From: Gammaproteobacteria bacterium
GTDB taxonomy: Bacteria; Pseudomonadota; Gammaproteobacteria; Competibacterales; Competibacteraceae
Assembly: GCA_020047885.1 (NCBI GenBank)
Contig: JAIFNF010000286.1
Coordinates: forward strand, 1-10,007
Direction: 5' to 3'
Length of the DNA stretch: 10,007 nt
The notes under the pieces are model-generated. The model did not search any database. It had not been told where the DNA came from and was given only the letters and a program-made list of their open reading frames with translations. Of this stretch, positions 1 to 5,130 are shown one piece after another. Numbering within the stretch: position 1 is the stretch's first letter; each line of letters opens with the position of its first letter. The position numbers were made by a program, and so were the translations under genes.

Positions 1-239
1 TTATCTGCCTTTATTTTTATGATGATGAAAGACATCATCTGCCCCATATTCACGCTAAATATCAGGATCAGGAAGCTTCTTTCTCGATTCTTGATGGAGC
101 AATCCTGAGTGGTAGTATGCCGGTTGCGAAAACTCGTATGATACAGGCATGGATTGAAATTCACCGCGAATCCTTATTGGCGGATTGGGAATTAGCGGTC
201 AATGGTCAAAAACCTTTCCCAATTGATCCTTTGCGTTGA
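1..239 (+). CDS. DUF4160 family protein, 5' end cut by window edge
   Basis: The open frame from base 3 to the TGA at 237-239 reads a 78-residue C-terminal part with the pattern YFYDDERHHLPHIHAKY near its start. It continues with WIEIHRESLLADWELAVNG and ends in PIDPLR. This arrangement (a histidine-rich H-x-P-H-x-H-A-x-Y motif, then a W-I-E-x-H-R-E-x-L-x-x-W-E-L-A helix, then a short P-I-x-P-L tail) is characteristic of the small DUF4160 family, usually 80-90 residues. Only about ten N-terminal residues should be missing, lying left of the window. The DUF2442 gene starts nine bases after its stop, and this pairing is common in bacteria. DUF4160/DUF2442 pairs are often suspected to be toxin-antitoxin-like, but no biochemical role is established to my knowledge. 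Base composition is more AT-rich than the rest of the window, suggesting separate ancestry. Confidence 0.85.
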   Translation, partial: ICLYFYDDERHHLPHIHAKYQDQEASFSILDGAILSGSMPVAKTRMIQAWIEIHRESLLADWELAVNGQKPFPIDPLR

Positions 240-248
240 GAAGAGAAG

Positions 249-482
249 ATGGAATCTGTCATTCGTGTAAAACCCCGAGAGGATTTTTATTTGGAACTCT
301 GGTTCAACACTGGAGAGCATCGTTTGTTTGATGCTCGTCCTTATTTGAACCGGGGCGTATTTACAGACTTGCAAGATATTGCTTTATTCAAGCAAGCATT
401 TGTGGCATTAGGCACTGTATGTTGGCCGGATGATCGAGACATTGCCCCTGAAACGCTCTATGACCGTTCGATTCCGCTATAG
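249..482 (+). CDS. DUF2442 family protein
   Basis: This is a complete 77-residue protein, MESVIRVKPRED through RSIPL. Features typical of DUF2442 are the opening V-x-V-K-P-x-x-x-Y/F-x-L-x-L-x-F-x-x-G-E-x-R-x-F-D pattern, the central P-Y-L-x-x-G-x-F-x-x-L-x-D block, and the end pattern V-x-W-P-D-x-x-D-I-A-P-E-T-L-Y. The ATG at 249 is preceded by the purine-rich GAGAAGAGAAG, which can serve as a ribosome binding site. The start lies nine bases after the DUF4160 stop, so the two are probably cotranscribed and translationally coupled. Small partner genes of this type are often treated as putative antitoxin or chaperone-like companions, but no function can be read from the sequence. No terminator lies directly after the stop. 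The next candidate is the hairpin at 672-713, beyond a repeat mosaic. The codon and base composition match the DUF4160 gene rather than the GC-rich genes downstream. Confidence 0.85.
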   Translation: MESVIRVKPREDFYLELWFNTGEHRLFDARPYLNRGVFTDLQDIALFKQAFVALGTVCWPDDRDIAPETLYDRSIPL

Positions 483-671
483 CCGGGTAGGGTGGGCAAA
501 CGGCGGTATCGTTTGCCCACGCGGAATGGATCACCGCACACCCACGCGGAACCGATGACAACGAACCGCCCCTTTCTTCAATGAACCCGCAACCCGTAAG
601 GCGGATTCGGAGCGAATCGGCGTATGTTGGGTTGCGGGTTGACCGTGACCTGATGGATGGGTTGTAAAATG
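483..671. repeat. Mosaic of palindromic repeat fragments after the DUF2442 gene
   Basis: No credible gene lies here. The stretch is built from pieces also seen elsewhere in the window. First is a GTGGGCAAACG/CGTTTGCCCAC inverted repeat (492-502 with 510-520, perfect 11 bp), whose arms recur at 9933-9963. Second is a segment at 550-587 that matches 9850-9886 apart from a few bases. In the right-hand copy this forms a complete terminator, whereas here the right arm is missing. Third is a perfect 12-bp inverted repeat, AACCCGCAACCC at 584-595 with GGGTTGCGGGTT at 629-640. It encloses the first 26 bases of the repeat that also flanks the sulfotransferase gene. The mixture reads as several REP-type elements that recombined or inserted into one another. 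Confidence 0.75.
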
Positions 672-713
672 AACCCGCCGCTCTCTTTAATGGGGGCGGC
701 GGGTTTTCTTTTT
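672..713 (+). terminator. Rho-independent terminator-like hairpin
   Basis: AACCCGCCG (672-680) pairs perfectly with CGGCGGGTT (697-705), and a TTTTCTTTTT tail runs from 704 to 713. The right arm plus tail (697-715) is identical over 19 bases to 1359-1377, so the hairpin is a repeated unit and not just a gene-specific terminator. It could end transcription of the DUF4160/DUF2442 pair. Confidence 0.7.
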
Positions 714-741
714 GGTTCTGAATACTGTTGGAGATCAAATA

Positions 742-849
742 ATGAGCAAAGATTTGAAATCAGGTGAGATAGAGACTGTAAGCCAATTTCTTAACGAGGT
801 ACGGAAAATAAAGGGTTCTTCAAGGACTCTTGTGGAGCTAGCTTCGTAG
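742..849 (+). pseudogene. 5' stub of a truncated gene (possibly FRG-domain protein)
   Basis: An ATG at 742 is preceded by GGAG (730-733) at good spacing and opens a frame of 35 codons ending in TAG at 847-849. The peptide starts MSKDLKSGEIETVSQFLNEV. The last two codons before the stop run straight into the palindromic repeat that begins at 845, so the stop is supplied by the repeat. The pattern I-E-T-V-S-Q-F-L-x-E-V-x-K-I resembles the start of FRG-domain proteins, where a V-S-x-F-L-x-x-V helix precedes the F-R-G motif, but the stub is too short to be sure. The likely reading is a longer gene whose body was lost when the repeat block joined. A genuine 35-residue peptide is possible but less likely. 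Confidence 0.5.
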
Positions 850-880
850 GTTGGGTTGATGGCTTTATCGTCAACCCAAC
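845..880. repeat. Palindromic repeat, copy 1 (TTGGGTTGA type)
   Basis: This 36-base unit recurs at 1110-1145 with a single mismatch. GTTGGGTTGA (850-859) pairs with TCAACCCAAC (871-880) around an 11-base loop, giving a perfect 10-bp stem. The form (a short GC-rich palindrome in an intergenic cluster) fits REP-type elements of the sort mobilised by RAYT proteins, one of which is encoded at 9277-9804. Confidence 0.8.
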
Positions 881-904
881 AATTTCCTCGGAACACCCGG
901 AACT

Positions 905-933
905 GCCCCCCAATCATCGGGGGCGGTTTTTTT
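905..933 (+). terminator. Terminator-like hairpin with T-tract, repeated unit
   Basis: GCCCCC (905-910) can pair with GGGGGC (919-924), followed by GG and a run of seven T (927-933). A 27-base segment from here (908-934) is repeated exactly at 1055-1081, so this is a repeated hairpin-plus-T-tract module. No intact gene lies directly upstream. Confidence 0.55.
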
Positions 934-945
934 ATGGTGGGCGAT

Positions 946-1011
946 GTTGGGTTGTGCGGCCCGGCTGTTCGTGGTTCATTTCAATATCGGTGCATGGCCG
1001 CACAACCCAAC
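946..1011. repeat. Perfect 15-bp inverted repeat with 36-nt loop
   Basis: GTTGGGTTGTGCGGC (946-960) is the exact reverse complement of GCCGCACAACCCAAC (997-1011). The GTTGGGTTG core links it to the palindromes at 845-880 and 1110-1145. It would form a strong stem-loop in single-stranded DNA or RNA and is probably another member of the local REP-like family. Confidence 0.8.
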
Positions 1012-1054
1012 CTACTCGTGGCCCACGGTATCGGGATACTCAACGGAATCACAT

Positions 1055-1080
1055 CCCCAATCATCGGGGGCGGTTTTTTT
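1055..1080 (+). terminator. Second copy of the hairpin/T-tract module
   Basis: CCCC (1055-1058) faces GGGG starting at 1065, followed by CGG and seven T. The 27 bases 1055-1081 are identical to 908-934. The stem is only 4-5 bp, so termination strength is uncertain; the exact repetition is the stronger observation. Confidence 0.45.
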
Positions 1081-1109
1081 ATTGCGAATGTTGGGTTGCC
1101 AAAAAGCCT

Positions 1110-1145
1110 CGTAGGTTGGGTTGATGGCTTTATCGTCGACCCAAC
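1110..1145. repeat. Palindromic repeat, copy 2 (TTGGGTTGA type)
   Basis: It matches 845-880 in 35 of 36 bases. The right arm carries TCGACCCAAC instead of TCAACCCAAC, which weakens the stem by one pair. A second, isolated GTTGGGTTG half-site lies 20 bases upstream (1090-1098), so the unit looks partly duplicated. Confidence 0.75.
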
Positions 1146-1170
1146 ACGGCATCGGCTGACGAATTAAACG

Positions 1171-1202
1171 AACCGCCCTTGGGAAACTGGGGGCGGTTTT
1201 TT
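1171..1202 (+). terminator. Rho-independent terminator-like hairpin
   Basis: AACCGCCC (1171-1178) pairs perfectly with GGGCGGTT (1191-1198) around a 12-base loop, followed by a run of T to 1202. The left flank ACGAACCGCCC is shared with 562-572 (directly) and 9861-9871, again marking a repeated terminator module. Confidence 0.65.
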
Positions 1203-1250
1203 GATGGCGGTTTGTGGTACCTTTTTCCCATCACCCTTGAGGAGGTCATC

Positions 1251-1352
1251 ATGTCCACGGCACAACCGACGCTTGACGATGTTTGGCGCTTGTTTCAGGA
1301 CACCGATCGGAAGTTTCCGGTAAAGCGAAATGACGCCCGCCGGTTCTCGTGA
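1251..1352 (+). pseudogene. 5' stub of a truncated gene (DUF3782/PDDEXK-like N-terminus)
   Basis: An excellent ribosome binding site, GAGGAGG at 1239-1245, precedes ATG 1251. The 33-residue peptide MSTAQPTLDDVWRLFQDTDR and onward matches the N-terminal pattern of a family in which T-L-x-D-V-W-x-L-F-Q-E-T leads into heptad-like D-R-x-F/E-T-D-R coiled-coil repeats and then a PD-(D/E)XK-type nuclease domain (DUF3782-like). After DTDRKF the sequence departs from this pattern, and the TGA at 1350-1352 lies inside the loop of the hairpin starting at 1336. The gene therefore appears to be cut within its first coiled-coil repeat, with the remainder replaced by a repeat or terminator unit. The family assignment rests on about 25 residues. 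Confidence 0.55.
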
Positions 1353-1375
1353 GGGGAGCGGCGGGTTTTCTTTTT
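1336..1375 (+). terminator. Rho-independent terminator-like hairpin upstream of TA operon
   Basis: CCCGCCG (1336-1342) pairs with CGGCGGG (1359-1365), followed by TTTTCTTTTT (1366-1375). Bases 1359-1377 are identical to 697-715. It overlaps the end of the truncated ORF at 1251-1352 and would insulate the toxin-antitoxin genes from upstream transcription. Confidence 0.7.
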
Positions 1376-1406
1376 GGCCTAGATAGCGTCTCTCTTGGAG
1401 GAATTT

Positions 1407-1622
1407 ATGAACCAGCCGATGGGTTTCGCCGATGTGTTAGACGCAGCCGAACAACTGGATACGGGTGCCCAGTCCGAGTTGGTAGCGATTCTGAGCCGCC
1501 GACTGGCTGAACGAGGGCGAGAGCGTGTGGTAACAACCATTGCAGAAGCGCGACACGAGTTCGCGGCGGGCCGGTGCCAAGCAACGACGGCAACCGAGTT
1601 GGTGCGAGAAGCGTTATTATGA
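1407..1622 (+). CDS. Putative antitoxin of a RelE-type toxin-antitoxin pair
   Basis: A 71-residue protein starts MNQPMGFADVLDAAEQLDTG. The ATG at 1407 is chosen over an in-frame TTG at 1395 because GGAGG (1397-1401) sits at normal spacing to it. The protein is mostly helical in appearance: A-D-V-L-D-A-A-E-Q-L, then Q-S-E-L-V-A-I-L-S-R-R-L, then a charged A-E-A-R-H-E-F-A-A-G-R-C segment. This resembles the small antitoxins found upstream of RelE/ParE-superfamily toxins, in which an E-A-R-x-E-F-x-x-G pattern is frequent. No clear ribbon-helix-helix or HTH DNA-binding segment is obvious, so autoregulation cannot be read from the protein. The stop codon overlaps the toxin start (ATGA at 1619-1622), indicating translational coupling. 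The identity relies partly on the toxin neighbour. Confidence 0.75.
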   Translation: MNQPMGFADVLDAAEQLDTGAQSELVAILSRRLAERGRERVVTTIAEARHEFAAGRCQATTATELVREALL

Positions 1623-1897
1623 AGCGGGTACTATTGCGCTCGTCAGCCTTCGCGCGCGACCTGCGAACTTGGTTGCGGTCGCGACCGGGGACGGCAGCGT
1701 CGGTCGAAGCAACGCTAGCGCAGTTGTCAGCCGATGCTTCGCACCAATCCTTGCGAACACATAAGTTGCGGGGACCATTAGCAGGTTGTTGGGCGTGCAG
1801 TGCGGGATATGATTTGCGCGTGGTGTTCGAGTATGTGGAGCATGAGGGATCGGAGGCGATTCTGCTACTGACCTTGGGCACGCATGACCAAGTGTAA
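1619..1897 (+). CDS. RelE/StbE-type mRNA interferase toxin
   Basis: This 92-residue protein begins MKRVLLRSSAFARDLRTWLR. The C-terminal half carries the signature of RelE/YafQ-like toxins: L-R-T-H-K-L-R-G-P-L-A-G-C-W-A-C-S-A-G-Y-D-L-R-V-V-F-E-Y, then E-A-I-L-L-L-T-L-G-T-H-D-Q-V. In the family the H-K-L-x-G-x-L-x-G segment, the Y-D-L-R-V-V-F strand and the terminal G-T-H-D-x-V/H-D-x-Y residues form the RNase active surface of these ribosome-dependent or free mRNA endonucleases. All are present here, so the toxin looks intact. Start choice: the ATG overlapping the antitoxin stop gives the expected length, whereas an upstream in-frame start at 1574 would add 15 residues lying inside the antitoxin gene. 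The sequence immediately after the stop belongs to a truncated ParA gene, so a recombination junction lies at or near the toxin's 3' end. Confidence 0.87.
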   Translation: MKRVLLRSSAFARDLRTWLRSRPGTAASVEATLAQLSADASHQSLRTHKLRGPLAGCWACSAGYDLRVVFEYVEHEGSEAILLLTLGTHDQV

Positions 1898-2564
1898 TGC
1901 GCTGGCGACCCTGCAAAACCTGCCTGGCGCCTTCAACGAGCTGATCCACCAAGTCGAGGACGCCAATCAAATCGACTACACGATCATCGACCTCAACCCC
2001 GGCCTGAGCGCCATCAACCAAAACCTGTTCCTGAACGCCGACTTCATCCTGATCCCGACCAACCCCGACCCCTTCTCCATCATGGCGTTGCAGACGCTGG
2101 AATCCCTCTTTCCGCGCTGGGCCACCTGGAAGCTGGACAACGAAGCCGTGTTCCAAGACTCGGCCTATCCGCTGCAACCCGGCCTGCCCAAGTTCGCCGG
2201 CACCGTGATCTAGCGCTTCAACGTGCGCAATGGCCGTGCGGCCGCGCCGTACCGGGACAACATCGCCGAAATTAAGGCCGTCACCCAGAACCGCCTGTAT
2301 CCCGCGCTCAGGAATGCCGGACTCACCCTCCCCGATAACGATTATCCGGACGTGCTGCGTAACCATGGCTTCTGCCTGGATGAAATTCGGGACTTTGGCG
2401 CCCTGCTGCCGCGCTCTCGCGAGGCTGACGTCCCAGTTTTCGCGTTGAGCGAAAATGAGCTGGGCGAAACCGGGGTGGTTCTGGGCAACATGATCGACCG
2501 GCGTGACCAGATCCATGAGCAGTTCTCCGCCATCGCACAGACGCTGCGGAACCTCATGGGCTGA
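1884..2564 (+). pseudogene. ParA-family ATPase, N-terminally truncated with internal amber
   Basis: The frame running to the TGA at 2562-2564 encodes the C-terminal half or so of a ParA/Soj-type P-loop ATPase. Recognisable parts are L-P-G-A-F-N-E-L-I, then I-D-Y-T-I-I-D-L-N-P-G-L-S-A-I-N-Q-N-L (Asp codon at 1989, the D-x-x-P region after the Walker B strand). These are followed by A-D-F-I-L-I-P-T-N-P-D-P-F-S-I-M-A-L and then F-A-G-T-V-I-(stop)-R-F-N-V-R-N-G. The Walker A P-loop (K-G-G-x-G-K-T) and switch I region are absent, because the sequence immediately upstream is the toxin gene. A TAG at 2211-2213 interrupts exactly where family members have glutamine in G-x-V/I-I-Q-x-F/Y-N-x-R-N-G, consistent with a single CAG-to-TAG change. 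With both lesions it cannot be a working ATPase. The HEPN-like pseudogene begins six bases after it, so the two probably formed one operon. Confidence 0.85.
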
Positions 2565-2569
2565 AAACG

Positions 2570-3174
2570 ATGCTCCACACCAAGGGAGTCTTTCACAAAA
2601 ACATCCGGCAAGCGAATGAACTGGGAGTCCTCTACCATCACTTGAGCAGCACGATGGCGATTCCCGAACAGTTCGACGACTTGCTGCGCTCGCAAATCGT
2701 TAATGCCGTCAGTGCGTTCGATAGATGCATGATTTTATTCGGATTGGCATGGTGAGGATCTTGGAGAACCGGAGACCGCCGACCGGCAAGTATTTGAGCG
2801 AATCCGTTGCCATCCAACATCTGCCAGGGCTGGCGGCAGGCGCTGTTCCTCCCCCTCCGGTTCGCTTCGAGGAAATCGTCCGCGAAAAGCTCAGTAAGTT
2901 AACGTTCCAGGATCCAACGAAGATCGCCGATGGCCTAAGCTATATCTGGAATGAGAACTAGAAGTGGCAGCAGATCGCTTTAGGTCTCGGAATGGCCGAA
3001 GTGGACGCCAAGCGCAAGCAGAAGCTGATCGTTACGCGCCGAAACGCCATCGTGCACGAGGCCGATCTCGATCCGGTGACCAACCAAAAGCAGTCCATCA
3101 CGCGGGCGGAAGCAATGGACATCTCCAATTTCCTTCTGGCTCTCGGCAATCGAATCTGCGACCTGGTCGTATGA
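2570..3174 (+). pseudogene. RiboL-PSP-HEPN-like protein, frameshifted and amber-interrupted
   Basis: Three collinear pieces read as one protein of about 200 residues. 2570-2725 encodes MLHTKGVFHKNIRQANELGV through SAFDR. The frame then shifts by one deleted base near 2720-2727 to MHDFIRIGMV through SYIWNEN. An in-frame TAG at 2959-2961 follows, and the same frame continues KWQQIALGLGMAEVDAKRKQ to the TGA at 3172-3174. The C-terminal part holds R-R-N-A-I-V-H-E, an R-x4-H motif (Arg codon 3040, His codon 3055), and a D-P-V-T-N-Q-K-Q-S-I-T-R-A-E-A tail. These are typical of HEPN RNase domains of the RiboL-PSP type, often found in conflict or defence loci. The catalytic motif survives but the reading frame does not. 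It follows the ParA pseudogene directly, which suggests a two-gene ParA-HEPN module that has decayed as a unit. Confidence 0.8.
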
Positions 3175-3267
3175 ACGGAATGAAAGCGAGAATAGGTAGC
3201 CGGGTAAGATGGGTCGAGTGACCACGGTATGACGCTGATCATCGGCACGGAGGCCGACTGGCTACGC
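3175..3267. other. Short intergenic stretch, no gene seen
   Basis: Nothing coding is apparent between the HEPN-like pseudogene and the repeat at 3268. The AGCCGGGTAAGATGGG segment at 3198-3213 echoes AGCCGGGTAGGGTGGG at 481-496, a degenerate remnant of the same repeat head. Confidence 0.5.
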
Positions 3268-3327
3268 AACCCGTAAGGTGGATTCGGAGCGCAAGCGACA
3301 ATCCGCCGCTTTCGGGGCTGACCGCTG
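3268..3327. repeat. Flanking direct repeat, left copy (AACCCGTAAGG type)
   Basis: This unit begins AACCCGTAAGGTGGATTCGG and ends TTTCGGGGCTGACCGCTG. It recurs in the same orientation at 9105-9163, and its first part also at 591-616. Internally GGTGGATT (3277-3284) pairs with AATCCGCC (3300-3307), with one G-T pair. It lies 23 bases upstream of the sulfotransferase start, so that gene is bracketed by direct repeats about 5.8 kb apart. Confidence 0.85.
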
Positions 3328-3350
3328 AAATAAACGAGTGACCTGAATCG

Positions 3351-5130
3351 ATGCAAGACACCTTGAGCAACCGAATGGATCCCCTACCGCGTGCTGTCGC
3401 CGCGCATCAAGCTAACCGCCTGGACGAGGCCGAACGCCTCTATCGCGCCCTGCTGGACACTGAACCCGAGCGTGCCGAGGCGCTGCACAATCTGGGCGTG
3501 CTGCTGGCGCAGCAGGAGCGTCTCGACGAGGCGCTGAAACTGTTCGCGGCAGCCGTGCGCACGGCTCCAGTCAACGGGCAATACTGGCTCAGCCATGTCA
3601 AGGCGCTGTTCAAAAGCGGGCAGCCGCACACGGCGGCGCGGGTACTGACTGCGGCCCGCGAGCGCGGCTTGCGAGCGCGGCTTGCGCGGCGCGGCAGTCG
3701 AGGCTCTGGAATCGCGGCTCGCCGTGGCCGGTGCCGCCACCCCGGATCTGGAAGGGTTACGCGCATTGGAGACGGGCGGCGCATTGACGCGCATGGCTGC
3801 CGAGACCGAGACGGCCATCATGCGCTTTGGCCGTCGTCCAGAATTGTTACACCTATTGGGCGCAGCGTGGCTGGCTCAGCGACCCGATGATTTGGAAACG
3901 CAACTGACCCTGGCCAAGGCTCTGGCTGACGATGGGCGCAACGACGAGGGACAGGCCCGGTATGAGGCAGCGCGCGCCGCCTATCCTGAATCAACCGCGC
4001 CCTGGCTCGGCCTGGCCGAACTGGCACTGGATCGGGGCGAGTTCGCGGCCGCCGAGGATGCGTGCCGCCAGGCGCTGGCGCTCGATCCGGAATTGCCCGA
4101 AGCCTGGGCACGCTTGAGCGGAGTGCGCAAGTTCACGCCCGATGACCACGCTTGGCTGGAGCGCGCCGAGCGCCTGGCGAAGCAGCCGGATCTGCCCCCG
4201 CAGCGCGAGATGGTGTTGCGTTATGCCCTGGGCAAGTATGGTGACGATACGTGCGATTATCCGCGTGCCTTTGCCGAGTACCAACGCGCCAATCTCCTGA
4301 AACAGCGCTATTGTGAACCCTATAACGCTGCCAACCATGTCGAGCTGGTCGATCATCTGACGGCTCGCCATAACGCCGCTACGGTGACTCAACGCTATCC
4401 GGGGGCGAGTGCGTCGCGTCGTCCGGTGTTGCTGGTGGGTATGCCGCGCTCGGGTACCTCGCTGACCGAACAGATCATCGCCTCGCACCCCGAGGCCGGC
4501 GGGGCCGGGGAATTGCGCTTCTGGCGCAACGCCTGTAGCCGCTATCGCACCGAGACCTTGGAAGGGCACTTCACGCCAGAACTGCTGACCGAGGTGGCCA
4601 ACGCCTGTCTCGACGACCTGGAGCAGCGCTGTCCCAGCAAGTCGCGCGTCGTCGATAAGATACCGGGCAACTTTCTGCGCCTGGGCGTTTTTCACGCGGC
4701 CTTTCCCGAAGCACGCATCCTCCATACCCAGCGCCATCCGATCGATACCTGTCTGTCGATCTATTTCCAGAACTTCAATACCGGGCATGTCTATGCCAAC
4801 ACTCTGGAGGATCTGGCGCACTATTACCGCCAATATCATCGCTTAATGGCGCACTGGCGGGCAGTTCTGCCACCGGAGCGTTTTCTGGAGGTTCCCTACG
4901 AGGCGCTGGTCGAGGATCAGGAGGGCTGGAGTCGACGCATTATCGACTTTCTGGGTCTGGAATGGGGCGCCCGCTGTCTGGAGTTCCATAAGACCGAGCG
5001 CAAGATCGGCACCGCCAGCAACTGGCAGGCGCGCCAGCCGATCTACAAGAGCAGCAAGGAACGGTGGCGGAACTACGAAGCCTTTGTTGGCCCGCTGTTG
5101 CCCTTGCTGGAACTGGTCGAGCCGGTGCGC
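3351..5130 (+). other. Module 1: TPR array plus sulfotransferase domain
   Basis: TPR units run from 3375 to about 4130, for example A-N-R-L-D-E-A-E-R-L-Y-R-A-L-L-D-T-E-P and G-E-F-A-A-A-E-D-A-C-R-Q-A-L-A-L-D-P. The catalytic domain covers about 4420-5100: V-G-M-P-R-S-G-T-S-L-T-E-Q-I-I-A-S-H-P, then V-D-K-I-P-G-N-F, then Q-R-H-P-I-D-T-C-L-S-I-Y, ending in Y-K-S-S-K-E-R-W-R-N-Y-E. The G-A-G-E-L-R-F-W segment after the P-loop marks the classical TPR-sulfotransferase type and differs from modules 2 and 3, which have V-x-E-E-Q/K-P. A basic linker (A-K-L-T-K-R-Q-A-K-R-E-Q-R) at about 5195-5240 joins module 2. Confidence 0.85.

Noticed and set aside
845..1145. Regularly repeated palindromes as a CRISPR array
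   Set aside because: Only two close copies 265 bp apart, different intervening lengths, hairpin-plus-T-tract modules in between and no cas genes; this is a REP-type cluster.
856..1167. A 103-residue plus-strand ORF across the repeat mosaic
   Set aside because: Its sequence merely translates palindromes and terminator modules (repeated I-I-G-G-G-F-F), with no ribosome binding site at its start.
1617..2516. A 299-residue open frame on the minus strand
   Set aside because: It lies opposite the toxin and ParA genes, has no recognisable family pattern, and is the usual GC-rich shadow of the plus-strand coding frames.
2211..2961. Amber codons at 2211 and 2959 as evidence of stop-codon recoding
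   Set aside because: Both interrupted genes carry other lesions (a missing N-terminus, a frameshift), and the DUF2442 gene appears to end normally on TAG, so ordinary decay by C-to-T change is simpler.
3351..3890. A free-standing 179-residue TPR protein
   Set aside because: After the 13-bp duplication its sequence becomes Arg/Gly-rich nonsense, while the true TPR continuation sits in the neighbouring frame; it is the prematurely ended front of the giant gene.
3991..4839. A 282-residue minus-strand open frame within the sulfotransferase gene
   Set aside because: The plus strand here has clear TPR and P-loop motifs; the antisense frame shows no family features.
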